Source: Oscillospiraceae bacterium
GTDB lineage: Bacteria > Bacillota > Clostridia > Oscillospirales > Oscillospiraceae
DNA: 64,000 nucleotides
Reading direction: 5' to 3'
NCBI GenBank assembly: GCA_017465745.1
Contig: JAFTVM010000064.1
Span: 1-64,000, forward strand
Shown: piece by piece, positions 40,813 through 47,345 of the stretch
How the letters are laid out: every line of letters starts with the position of its first letter
Numbering within the stretch: the stretch's first letter is position 1
Translations under genes and position numbers: made by a program
The notes under the pieces: model-generated
Databases searched by the model: none
Seen by the model: only the letters and a program-made list of their open reading frames with translations
What the model was told of the DNA's origin: nothing

Positions 40813-41162
40813 TGGATTTCATACGTTTGACCGGTGGTGTTCTCAAGGCTAAGCTCACGAATAAAGAGAAGAAGGCCATGAACGCAGAGATATTGCGACA
40901 GCTGGCCGCCTTCACTAAGAAGTACCAGGTCGAGATCGAAGCTATATATTTGCGGGAGATGCGCAGTAAGCACGGCCACGGTGCGAAACGTCTGAGAGAG
41001 GATTTCGACGACTTTGGCGAAGCATTGACCGAGCTCATCAAGAGATTCGAGATGGGTGACGACGATGCCGCCTGGCTCGCGACCTATTCCCTCAAAGAGG
41101 AAGGCTTTGATATCGAGCAATGGCATCGCGAAAAGTATCCGAATGAGGACAACTTCGCATAA
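40812..41162 (+). CDS. phage protein, unknown function
   Basis: 116 residues, ATG overlapping the previous stop. Helical and charged (NKEKKAMNAEILRQLAAFTKKYQVEIEAIYLREMRSKHG). Its last codons contain the hexamer of promoter P8. End of the long 25.6-41.2 kb co-directional run. Confidence 0.55.
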   Translation: MDFIRLTGGVLKAKLTNKEKKAMNAEILRQLAAFTKKYQVEIEAIYLREMRSKHGHGAKRLREDFDDFGEALTELIKRFEMGDDDAAWLATYSLKEEGFDIEQWHREKYPNEDNFA

Positions 41163-41179
41163 AAATCAACTCCTATAAT
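41154..41179 (+). promoter_or_regulatory. phage promoter P8 (TTCGCA-N14-TATAAT)
   Basis: Spacer TAAAAATCAACTCC; -10 followed by GAA. Overlaps the end of the upstream gene and precedes the next ATG by 32 bases. Confidence 0.75.
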
Positions 41180-41210
41180 GAACAAAAATTAACTTTAGGA
41201 GGAATTACCA

Positions 41211-41444
41211 ATGCTTGAAACAAAGTACAACTTCAAAGTCGAAGAACAGGATACTGTCGCCTTCGTGCGCCTGCTAGGTCGGTTCGGCTTCAAGTTCGAG
41301 ATGAGTGATGTTCGTCTGAGCAACACCTGCCTCGGCATGAAGCCCGCCATCCCCTACCGCGTATTCAAGGTCACCGCATCCCCGTGGAAGATGAAGAAAT
41401 TCAACGACGCCATCAAGCTGCTGGCCGAGTACTGCCTGCGTTAA
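41211..41444 (+). CDS. small phage protein
   Basis: 77 residues after AGGAGGAATTACCA. Alpha/beta (YNFKVEEQDTVAFVRLLGRFGFKFEMSDVRL...ASPWKMKKFNDAIKLLAEYCL). No family recognised. It is alone between P8 and a strong terminator. Confidence 0.6.
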   Translation: MLETKYNFKVEEQDTVAFVRLLGRFGFKFEMSDVRLSNTCLGMKPAIPYRVFKVTASPWKMKKFNDAIKLLAEYCLR

Positions 41445-41459
41445 CAATGAATGAAAGTT

Positions 41460-41492
41460 GAGAGGTTCCAATCAAACGGAACCTCTCGCTTT
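41460..41492 (+). terminator. terminator
   Basis: Perfect 10-bp stem GAGAGGTTCC / GGAACCTCTC with loop AATCAAAC, then GCTTTTAT. Confidence 0.85.
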
Positions 41493-41519
41493 TATATTTA
41501 AGAAAGGAAATGAATACCT

Positions 41520-41798
41520 ATGGCGAGTGCAAAAATTTGTGACCGTTGCGGAAACGTATACGGTAAGAACACGGTTCAGGAAAGTTTCAACGAAGAGAGC
41601 TGGGGCACCATGAGAGGTGTCTGTGTGATGTTCGAGGAAACCGATAAGTTCCGGAAGGGCGAGATCGTCATCGCCGGAGCTCCCGTTCGAAAGAACCACT
41701 ACATGGATCTGTGCGACGACTGCACCAAGCAGATCAGCCTGTTCCTGCGGAATAAGGACGCCAAGATCATCAGCGAACCCTATGCAGTACCGAGATAA
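41520..41798 (+). CDS. zinc-ribbon phage protein
   Basis: 92 residues. KICDRCGNVYGKN...YMDLCDDCTKQISLFLRN carries two CxxC pairs around a beta-rich insert. It resembles the protein at 43341. Likely a small zinc-binding regulator or adaptor. Confidence 0.6.
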   Translation: MASAKICDRCGNVYGKNTVQESFNEESWGTMRGVCVMFEETDKFRKGEIVIAGAPVRKNHYMDLCDDCTKQISLFLRNKDAKIISEPYAVPR

Positions 41799-41812
41799 GG
41801 AGTTGATATTCC

Positions 41813-42019
41813 GTGCTCATCATCGGTAAAAAGAAGCGGGAGAAAATTCGTAAGGCGCTAGTTCGGATGTACGAAGCCTGCCACCACATCGAAGATCCCG
41901 AGATATTCACCAAGGCGGTAGACGCAGTCGCTACAGTCGGAGTCGAGCTGGGCTTCCACTGGGAGGATGTGCTGTCCGCGAAAGATATTTCTACCTGGGA
42001 AAGTAAGAAAGGAGAATAA
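41813..42019 (+). CDS. small helical phage protein with GTG start
   Basis: 68 residues from a GTG with AAGGAG ten bases upstream. KKKREKIRKALVRMYEACHHIEDPEIFTKAVDAVATVGVELGFHWEDVL. No family recognised. Confidence 0.55.
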   Translation: MLIIGKKKREKIRKALVRMYEACHHIEDPEIFTKAVDAVATVGVELGFHWEDVLSAKDISTWESKKGE

Positions 42020-42023
42020 CCCC

Positions 42024-42449
42024 ATGTGGATGAATCCTGTTTACAATGAGCTTCCCGACGAGGCCTACAATCGCCTTCTGCGGCGAATTCAGAAGAACGG
42101 CCGCGCAATGGTTGTTCATCACGAAACCTGCCCTGTTTGCGGCAAGAAGCTTGTCAACCTGTATGCCCGGAAGAACGCCATCTCTGGCAAAAACGACTGG
42201 AAGTGCCGGACCTGCTGGGAGGCTTACGACGCTGCTCCTCCCGAGAAAACCCGCATTCAGGGTTCCATCTCCAAAGCTCTGGGCGGTCGTTTCACTGATA
42301 TTTCCGAAATCGATCCCAACATTCTGATGGGTAAGCCTATCGTCCGGAAAGTCGGAAACGCCGATGAGATCGTCGGTACTATCACCGAGCTTGATATCGA
42401 GAACGACACCTGGTTCGCTGACATCGAGGTGCGGCATGAGCGGAACTAA
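42024..42449 (+). CDS. zinc-finger phage protein
   Basis: 141 residues after AAAGGAGAATAACCCC. VHHETCPVCGKKLVNLYARKNAISGKNDWKCRTCWEAYDA gives a CxxC...CxxC ribbon; the rest (GSISKALGGRFTDISEIDPNILMGKPIVRKVGNADEIVGTI) is beta-rich. Overlaps the next gene by 14 bases. Confidence 0.6.
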   Translation: MWMNPVYNELPDEAYNRLLRRIQKNGRAMVVHHETCPVCGKKLVNLYARKNAISGKNDWKCRTCWEAYDAAPPEKTRIQGSISKALGGRFTDISEIDPNILMGKPIVRKVGNADEIVGTITELDIENDTWFADIEVRHERN

Positions 42450-42663
42450 GTGCATCTGGCAGGAAGAACACGGATGTCACATCCCTCTGTGCCTGATTAA
42501 GACCATTCTCGATCAGGAAGTTGAGGTTTACTGCGACCTCAACGACAGCGATATGCGCGAGTGTCCCAAATTCAAAGAAGAAAAGGAGCGTGACTCAAAT
42601 GGGTTACCACGACGTTCTGGCAAAGTTCCTGGGGATGTTCCCCAACTTCATGGAGCAGGTTAA
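42436..42663 (+). CDS. small Cys-rich phage protein
   Basis: 75 residues. CIWQEEHGCHIPLCLIKTILDQEVEVYCDLNDSDMRECPKFKEE has five cysteines spaced as in a metal-binding or disulfide-stabilised fold. The last 20 residues overlap the next gene in another frame and may be translation into it, so the functional end is unclear. Confidence 0.5.
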   Translation: MSGTKCIWQEEHGCHIPLCLIKTILDQEVEVYCDLNDSDMRECPKFKEEKERDSNGLPRRSGKVPGDVPQLHGAG

Positions 42664-42796
42664 ATCCTGGACTCCCGGTCAGAAAAGCAACAACATCAAG
42701 ATCGGTCTGACCGACGGCCGCAAGCTTCTGTTCACTTATTACAACGATAAGGAATGGGAACTGACTGCGGTCAACGGTAAGGTTCGGAGGGTTTGA
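42599..42796 (+). CDS. small phage protein
   Basis: 65 residues after AAGGAGCGTGACTCAA. FLGMFPNFMEQVKSWTPGQKSNNIKIGLTDGRKLLFTYYNDKEWELTAVNG; short beta-rich fold. No family recognised. Confidence 0.55.
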   Translation: MGYHDVLAKFLGMFPNFMEQVKSWTPGQKSNNIKIGLTDGRKLLFTYYNDKEWELTAVNGKVRRV

Positions 42797-42798
42797 TT

Positions 42799-43071
42799 AT
42801 GCTCAGATTCGATCTTACTCCCGTAAAGTTCAAGCAGGCAAACCGAGTTTACAGGGCTCCTGAGACCATGAGCGAAGAGGAATGCGGAAGCCTTTATATT
42901 TTCACCGATGACCAGTGTACGGTCTCCTGCTGGTCACTGTCGCTCTTCCAGCGGCTTTATATTCTGTTCACCGGCCGCATCTGGGTCCACCAGCTTAGCG
43001 GCAACATCGTTTACCCCACGGCTCTCTCCTGTGAGAAGTCCCCGTTTGCGGAGGCGGAAGATGGAGAATGA
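42799..43071 (+). CDS. conserved phage protein
   Basis: 91 residues from the ATG after GGAGGGTTTGATT. FKQANRVYRAPETMSEEECGSLYIFTDDQCTVSCWSLSLFQRLYILFTGRIWVHQLSGN. I recall this small protein from many Firmicutes phages without a function. Confidence 0.6.
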   Translation: MLRFDLTPVKFKQANRVYRAPETMSEEECGSLYIFTDDQCTVSCWSLSLFQRLYILFTGRIWVHQLSGNIVYPTALSCEKSPFAEAEDGE

Positions 43072-43312
43072 ACCGAAAACCAGAGTATTAACAGTGGTCT
43101 ACACCGAGGAAGGCGTTGAGCCTTGCCTTGTTGTGGCCGAAACCGCACCGGACGGAAAGAAAGAGATCCTCAACATTGTTCACGGTATTCATGCAACCGG
43201 GATATTCAAGGTGCTAACCGCCTTTCAGCGCGTAATCTACGGGCGAGGTAATGGCAAAAGCATTCGGAATCTCGACATGCTCAACGCTTTGGACAAGCTG
43301 AAGGATCTTTGA
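43061..43312 (+). CDS. phage protein, unknown function
   Basis: 83 residues; ATG six bases after GGAGG, overlapping the previous gene by 11 bases. RVLTVVYTEEGVEPCLVVAETAPDGKKEILNIVHGIHATGIFKVLTAFQRVIYG. No family recognised. Confidence 0.55.
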   Translation: MENEPKTRVLTVVYTEEGVEPCLVVAETAPDGKKEILNIVHGIHATGIFKVLTAFQRVIYGRGNGKSIRNLDMLNALDKLKDL

Positions 43313-43340
43313 TATTTCATAAAAGAAAGGAAAAGTAAGT

Positions 43341-43571
43341 ATGGCCGATGCTAAAAAATGTGACCGCTGCGGAGGTTTCTTCGAACAGCCGGTAACCCCC
43401 GATCTCAAGCTTTCCCGTTACGTCCACGGATACGGAACTTTCTCGATCGACCCGTGTCCTGTCTGCAGAACCGGACTTGAGATGTTCCTTGATAATCAGC
43501 CCGTCGTACCGTCGATGGAGTATCTTCAGAAAGTGAGGGATAACGATGAAGCAGCCTCAGCAGTACGATGA
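43341..43571 (+). CDS. zinc-ribbon phage protein
   Basis: 76 residues. KKCDRCGGFFEQPVTPDLKLSRYVHGYGTFSIDPCPVCRTGLEMFLDNQ; same layout as the protein at 41520 (CxxC, insert, CxxC, helix), so probably a paralogue. Confidence 0.6.
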   Translation: MADAKKCDRCGGFFEQPVTPDLKLSRYVHGYGTFSIDPCPVCRTGLEMFLDNQPVVPSMEYLQKVRDNDEAASAVR

Positions 43572-43926
43572 TGAGGGTTTCCCCGTTTACTACGATGACG
43601 AACCCCTGCCCGAGTGTATGAAGGAGCTCCCCCAGTACCACTTTGATCGGGCCCTGTTCACCCAGACGTTCGGAAAAGTCTTTACCGACGAGGAACTGAT
43701 TGATATCGACGTGACCTGCAGTATGGAGCAGCATTACGACGAATTCTCTCTGTTCCGGGTCAATGACGAGTTTTATATCCTGCACCGCAAGAGCGGCGTC
43801 ATGATTAACTGGTACAAGCACCTCGGCCGAACCAATACCTGTAATCGTGACGACTTCACTCTCGAAGATCTCGAGAAATTCCTGGTGCGGCTCAAGGCCG
43901 AACTCCAGTATTACGACGCTATTTAA
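43546..43926 (+). CDS. acidic phage protein
   Basis: 126 residues, 26-base overlap with the previous gene. Tyr/Asp-rich start (QYDDEGFPVYYDDEPLPECMKELPQYHF), then ELIDIDVTCSMEQHYDEFSLFRVNDEFYILHRKSGVMINWYKHLGRTNTC. A very acidic small protein of this kind could act as a DNA mimic or inhibitor, but nothing proves it. Confidence 0.55.
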   Translation: MKQPQQYDDEGFPVYYDDEPLPECMKELPQYHFDRALFTQTFGKVFTDEELIDIDVTCSMEQHYDEFSLFRVNDEFYILHRKSGVMINWYKHLGRTNTCNRDDFTLEDLEKFLVRLKAELQYYDAI

Positions 43927-43940
43927 GGAGGATTTATATT

Positions 43941-44261
43941 ATGGAAATGAGCAAAGTGACCATCACTGCAAACAACAAAAAGAAGGACCTGATGCATTGC
44001 CTGTGCTGCGGCAATGTTTTCATTCCCATTAAGGAGATGCGGTATACCGCCCGTGATAACGAACCCGGTAAGCAGCTCTTCGCAGTTGCTACCGAAACCA
44101 AGCAGTACGACGCTTTCGACTGCCCTCAGTGCGGCTGTCAGATCATCGCCGGCGAACGCCTGCGGCCTGTCGACGAAGCGGTCTTCGCTCTGGGTGATAT
44201 CGATGAAGTACATAAAAATGATATTCCCGAAGCTCCTGGAGCCATTGAGGTCGACGAATAA
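43941..44261 (+). CDS. zinc-ribbon phage protein
   Basis: 106 residues after AAGGAGGATTTATATT. LMHCLCCGNVFIPI...YDAFDCPQCGCQIIAGERL gives a two-CxxC ribbon with an acidic tail. No family recognised. Confidence 0.6.
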   Translation: MEMSKVTITANNKKKDLMHCLCCGNVFIPIKEMRYTARDNEPGKQLFAVATETKQYDAFDCPQCGCQIIAGERLRPVDEAVFALGDIDEVHKNDIPEAPGAIEVDE

Positions 44262-44269
44262 CACGTAGG

Positions 44270-44295
44270 GACGCACGAATAACAACCTCTATTAT
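44270..44295 (+). promoter_or_regulatory. phage promoter P9 (GACGCA-N14-TATTAT)
   Basis: Weaker match with the same 14-base spacing, C/T-rich bases before the -10, and a short distance (27) to the next ATG. Confidence 0.55.
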
Positions 44296-44321
44296 GACTA
44301 CAACATAAGGAGGATATTTAC

Positions 44322-44456
44322 ATGAACGAGGTTAAGCGTTTCCAGAAAGTAGAGTTGAACCCTGACGATTATGCAGATATTGTCAGAGCGGCAAACTGGA
44401 CGAGAAAGCACTTCCCTTGGCTCATAAAAATCGTCGGCTTGTTCGTCAAAGAATAA
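44322..44456 (+). CDS. 44-residue phage peptide
   Basis: ATG after AAGGAGGATATTTAC. MNEVKRFQKVELNPDDYADIVRAANWTRKHFPWLIKIVGLFVKE; amphipathic with a weakly hydrophobic end. Its own promoter and terminator make it a complete cassette. Confidence 0.55.
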   Translation: MNEVKRFQKVELNPDDYADIVRAANWTRKHFPWLIKIVGLFVKE

Positions 44457-44462
44457 AAAAGC

Positions 44463-44492
44463 GAGAGGACTTTAATCGGTCCTCTTTCTTTT
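44463..44492 (+). terminator. terminator
   Basis: AGAGGAC TTTAATCG GTCCTCT followed by TTCTTTTA; abuts promoter P10. Confidence 0.75.
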
Positions 44493-44517
44493 ACGCGCAA
44501 ATAACACACCCTATTAT
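44492..44517 (+). promoter_or_regulatory. phage promoter P10 (TACGCG-N14-TATTAT)
   Basis: Diverged hexamer but same spacing and same place directly after a terminator; -10 followed by GAA. Confidence 0.55.
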
Positions 44518-44561
44518 GAACCGAAAGGTTACTACATTTATATTCAAAGGAGAAAGAAACT

Positions 44562-44951
44562 ATGGCATTGTCTAAGGAGCAGATTAAGAATTTCTGCAAG
44601 AAGCACAAGAAGGGTATCATCGCCGCTGGTACGCTCACCCTCGTCACGGTGGGTGGCATGGCGATCCGTAAAGCAAAGAAGCTGCCTTTCACCGATGTGG
44701 TTGGCGAACTCATCAGCGCGGGTTCTCGGGATCTCCCCATTCCTGAGAAGTCCGTTGGTAAGTGGCACAGCCTGTGGGTGGACGGTAGCACCAAGATGCT
44801 GACCGGTATCGTCTGCGACGTCCCCATGCAGTATATGGGCGACCTCGGCGCTGAGATCCTCGACCACTGTGCTAAGCACGGAATTAACGAGATCTGTCAC
44901 GATTCCCATGTCCAGATGGTTCTGGAATTCGTGAACGATGTGGTAGAATAA
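44562..44951 (+). CDS. membrane-anchored phage protein
   Basis: 129 residues after AAAGGAGAAAGAAACT. KKHKKGIIAAGTLTLVTVGGMAIRKAKK is a membrane helix with basic flanks, similar to the start of the DUF6353-type proteins, followed by a soluble domain (WHSLWVDGSTKMLTGIVCDVPMQYMGDLG...VLEFVNDVVE). No family recognised. Confidence 0.6.
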   Translation: MALSKEQIKNFCKKHKKGIIAAGTLTLVTVGGMAIRKAKKLPFTDVVGELISAGSRDLPIPEKSVGKWHSLWVDGSTKMLTGIVCDVPMQYMGDLGAEILDHCAKHGINEICHDSHVQMVLEFVNDVVE

Positions 44952-44960
44952 CGATTCAGG

Positions 44961-44998
44961 AAGGGGAGCCGGCGTAAAGCTGGCCCTCTTCTTTTTGT
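44961..44998 (+). terminator. terminator-like hairpin
   Basis: AGCCGGC GTAAA GCTGGCC with imperfect flanks, then CTCTTCTTTTT, right after the preceding stop. Confidence 0.55.
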
Positions 44999-45017
44999 TG
45001 AAATAGGAGGTTAAGTG

Positions 45018-45524
45018 ATGTACTACGGAGCAATAAAACACCTTGATATTGCCAATGGTCCTGGAATCAGAGTATCTCTCTTCGTGTCCGGTTGTCGAAA
45101 CCATTGCGATGGATGTTTTCAGCCGGAAACCTGGGCTTTCGACTATGGTCACAAATTCACCGGGTACACTTTTCAGAATCTACTCTATTTGATTGACAAT
45201 CCCCATGTCGTCGGTCTGAGTATCCTTGGCGGCGACCCGTTCGAACCCGAGAACCAGAGCGAGGTTCTGGAACTTTGCAAAACGCTGAAGTTCCTTCGGC
45301 CCGCCAAGACCATCTGGATGTGGACTGGATATTTGTGGGAAGATGTAAAAGACCTGCCTGTCCTGCAGTATGTCGACGTTCTGGTAGATGGGCCATTCGT
45401 CAAGGAACTCAAAAATCTGTCCCTTGCATACCGTGGGAGCAGCAATCAGCGGGTCATTGACGTGGCCAAATCTCTGACCGGTGACCAGATTGTGGAGTGG
45501 AAAATGGATATTCCGATGGGGTGA
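45018..45524 (+). CDS. nrdG: anaerobic ribonucleotide reductase activating protein NrdG
   Basis: 168 residues from the ATG seven bases after AGGAGG. Radical-SAM cluster CRNHCDGC (C26, C30, C33), GPGIRVSLFVSG and SILGGDPF. NrdG makes the glycyl radical on NrdD for anaerobic dNTP synthesis. No NrdD is in this window, so it may activate the host enzyme, or the partner lies beyond the edge. Confidence 0.9.
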   Translation: MYYGAIKHLDIANGPGIRVSLFVSGCRNHCDGCFQPETWAFDYGHKFTGYTFQNLLYLIDNPHVVGLSILGGDPFEPENQSEVLELCKTLKFLRPAKTIWMWTGYLWEDVKDLPVLQYVDVLVDGPFVKELKNLSLAYRGSSNQRVIDVAKSLTGDQIVEWKMDIPMG

Positions 45525-45545
45525 CAGGGCTGTATACGGACGAAA

Positions 45546-45721
45546 ATGGCCATTTGCCCGGGCTCTGCCCACTTTTGAAAATGAAAGTGGCCAGCAAAAA
45601 GTTGTTGCGCCGCAACGGTTTTTCGGGTTTGTGGCCATTTGCCCATTTATTTTTCTATTTACACGTGAAAAATTTTAATAAAAATTAAAAGAAGTTAAAG
45701 AAAAAAGTGGCCATTTGGCCA
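45546..45721 (+). repeat. iteron-like repeats around an AT-rich core (candidate replication origin or operator)
   Basis: The unit GTGGCCATTTGSCCA appears at 45546-45559 (variant start), 45631-45644 and 45707-45721, with a half copy TGGCCA at 45588-45593. Between the last two full copies lies a 62-base stretch almost free of G/C. A small palindrome GTTGCGCCGCAAC (45604-45616) is also present. No gene is seen in 45525-45778. Confidence 0.5.
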
Positions 45722-45778
45722 GCATCGAAAATTGTCGAATTTTAAGGGCTTAACCAGCCTGTGGAAGGAGCTAAAAAC

Positions 45779-45871
45779 ATGCATACCATGAGAGACGAGA
45801 GACTATGCAAACTTGATATTCGATCGATTATGTTACAGGCCCAGGGCATCAATCTTCCGTTGTTAATGTAA
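45779..45871 (+). CDS. 30-residue peptide
   Basis: ATG with GGAAGGAG eight bases upstream. MHTMRDERLCKLDIRSIMLQ... ends INLPLLM. Translation is plausible from the ribosome-binding site alone. No family recognised. Confidence 0.35.
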   Translation: MHTMRDERLCKLDIRSIMLQAQGINLPLLM

Positions 45872-45889
45872 TACGATACGCGAATCCTC

Positions 45890-45918
45890 TTGCGATTGTT
45901 ACCGATCGATGATATATT
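45890..45918 (+). promoter_or_regulatory. sigma-A-type promoter of the second moron-like gene
   Basis: TTGCGA, 17 bases, TATATT. The spacer contains CGATCGATGA dyads. Unlike the TTCGCA-N14 family. Confidence 0.55.
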
Positions 45919-45946
45919 GGTCGTACAACTGTAAGGAGGTTTGTGT

Positions 45947-46291
45947 ATGGGATTGTTTAAGAAACGGGATGAATACGATGCGATCTATGGAGGCGGACCC
46001 GTCGGTGATATTCCAGTCTATGCCGAAGACGATTACGGATTCAATCTGCCAGGCTGTGACGAAGTGTACGATGAGGATGGATATTCAGTTCCGTGTGATG
46101 GCTATAACTGTAATGCGAAGGTTAAGTTTCATAACGGGCGATACGAATGTCCCAAATGTGGTAAGGTGTTTGACCGAGCCGATTTTTTCGCATACATAGG
46201 AGCTAATCTTCCTGGCCCGGAGTGCGTCACGTGTAATAATCTATACCCTGGTTGTATAGTGTGTCCATACGGTTATGAAACCGATTATTAA
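45947..46291 (+). CDS. small acidic zinc-binding protein, moron-like
   Basis: 114 residues from the ATG after GGAGGTTTGTGT. Asp/Tyr-rich first half (EYDAIYGGGPVGDIPVYAEDDYGFNLPGCDEVYDEDG), then a zinc ribbon (GYNCNAKVKFHNGRYECPKCGKVFDR) and a Cys-rich end (CVTCNNLYPGCIVCPYG). It has its own promoter and a terminator homologous to that of the DUF4839-like gene, so it may be expressed in the lysogen. Confidence 0.6.
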   Translation: MGLFKKRDEYDAIYGGGPVGDIPVYAEDDYGFNLPGCDEVYDEDGYSVPCDGYNCNAKVKFHNGRYECPKCGKVFDRADFFAYIGANLPGPECVTCNNLYPGCIVCPYGYETDY

Positions 46292-46305
46292 CTTGATATT
46301 CAACT

Positions 46306-46343
46306 GAAAGCCTGTGTCTTGACCGACATGGGCTTTTCTTTTG
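46306..46343 (+). terminator. terminator of the second moron-like cassette
   Basis: AAGCCTGTGTC, loop, GACATGGGCTT followed by TTCTTTTG. Nearly the same sequence as the terminator at 22113-22149. Confidence 0.85.
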
Positions 46344-46350
46344 TCCAAAA

Positions 46351-46376
46351 CTCGCGAAAAAAACAGACTCTTTTAT
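46351..46376 (+). promoter_or_regulatory. phage promoter P11 (CTCGCG-N14-TTTTAT)
   Basis: Weakest member but with the 14-base spacing and location directly after a terminator. Between it and the next gene is GTCC TTAG GGAC followed by TTTTCCTTTTATTTTT (46398-46423), a possible attenuator. Confidence 0.5.
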
Positions 46377-46441
46377 GAAGAGGAATAGAAACATGGTCCT
46401 TAGGGACTTTTCCTTTTATTTTTGCTCAAAAAGGAGTCATT

Positions 46442-46735
46442 ATGGCCAAAGAAAGTGACTTCCAAGCGAAACTCATAAAAGAGTTGAAGAAAATGTTTCC
46501 CGGCTGCATCGTAATGAAAAACGATGCTGGCTACATCCAGGGCATCCCTGACCTTTTAATTTTGTACAAAAACAAATGGGCTTCTCTTGAATGCAAGAAA
46601 AGCGCAAAGGCCAAGAAACGCCCGAACCAAGAATATTACGTGGCAATGATGAACGAGATGTCTTTCTCGCGATTCATCTGCCCCGAAAATAAGGAGGAAG
46701 TGTTACATGATCTTCAACGATCATTCGAACCTTGA
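46442..46735 (+). CDS. VRR-NUC-like nuclease
   Basis: 97 residues after AAAGGAGTCATT. ESDFQAKLIKELKKMFPGCIVMKND...GIPDLLILYKNKWASLECKKS...RPNQEYYVAMMNEMSF shows the E...PD...E-x-K catalytic set of the VRR-NUC branch of PD-(D/E)XK nucleases. Probably a small phage nuclease for recombination or DNA processing. Confidence 0.8.
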   Translation: MAKESDFQAKLIKELKKMFPGCIVMKNDAGYIQGIPDLLILYKNKWASLECKKSAKAKKRPNQEYYVAMMNEMSFSRFICPENKEEVLHDLQRSFEP

Positions 46736-47342
46736 GGGCTCACACGCCTTTCTCGGTGCGAGCAAATGGCATTGGCTGAACTATGATGAGGAAACTCTCA
46801 GAGAGCGTTATCGGGGTTTATATTCCCAGGCTCTCGGTACGGCCCTGCACGAACTCGCAAAGCGACTCATCAAGGTTCGCATGAAACTGGCAGAAACGGA
46901 CAGAAAACTGGTGGTGTTCCATCTGGTCAGTTCCGGCATCCCACAGTACGCCTTTGATATTGACTTCATCTTCCCCAATTTCAAGGCCTACGTGAACGAT
47001 GCGATCGGATTCAGAATGGACCCTGAAGTGATTCTGTTCTACTCCTACAACTGCTATGGCACTGCTGATGCGATCAGCTTCAGAAACAATTGCCTTAGAA
47101 TCCATGACTATAAGTCTGGAATCACGCCCACTGACATCAAACAGGTATTGATATATGCGGGCCTATTCTGTCTGGAGTACAAAGACCTGATTAAGTTCAG
47201 CGAACTGCAGGTCGAACTCCGAATCTACCAGGGTAATCAGGTCAAGATTCATAAGCCCTCTCGCGAGGAGCTTTCGTGGGTCATCGACAAGATTATCCAA
47301 TCCGACAAAACCATCAAATCTGTTAGAGAACTGGAGGGCTAA
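46707..47342 (+). CDS. PD-(D/E)XK nuclease-like protein (Cas4/RecB-like)
   Basis: 211 residues, overlapping the preceding nuclease gene by 29 bases. ALGTALHELAKRLI (early His), GTADAISF (D), IHDYKSGITP (D-x-K) and QVLIYAGLFCLEY (Q-x3-Y) form the RecB-family exonuclease motif set. Iron-sulfur cysteines of Cas4 are not seen. It may process DNA ends for replication or packaging. Confidence 0.75.
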   Translation: MIFNDHSNLEGSHAFLGASKWHWLNYDEETLRERYRGLYSQALGTALHELAKRLIKVRMKLAETDRKLVVFHLVSSGIPQYAFDIDFIFPNFKAYVNDAIGFRMDPEVILFYSYNCYGTADAISFRNNCLRIHDYKSGITPTDIKQVLIYAGLFCLEYKDLIKFSELQVELRIYQGNQVKIHKPSREELSWVIDKIIQSDKTIKSVRELEG

Positions 47343-47345
47343 GCT

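Noticed and set aside
46707..47342. Possible Cas4 from the RecB-like motifs
   Set aside because: No cysteine set for an iron-sulfur cluster and no other cas genes. A phage nuclease is the simpler reading.
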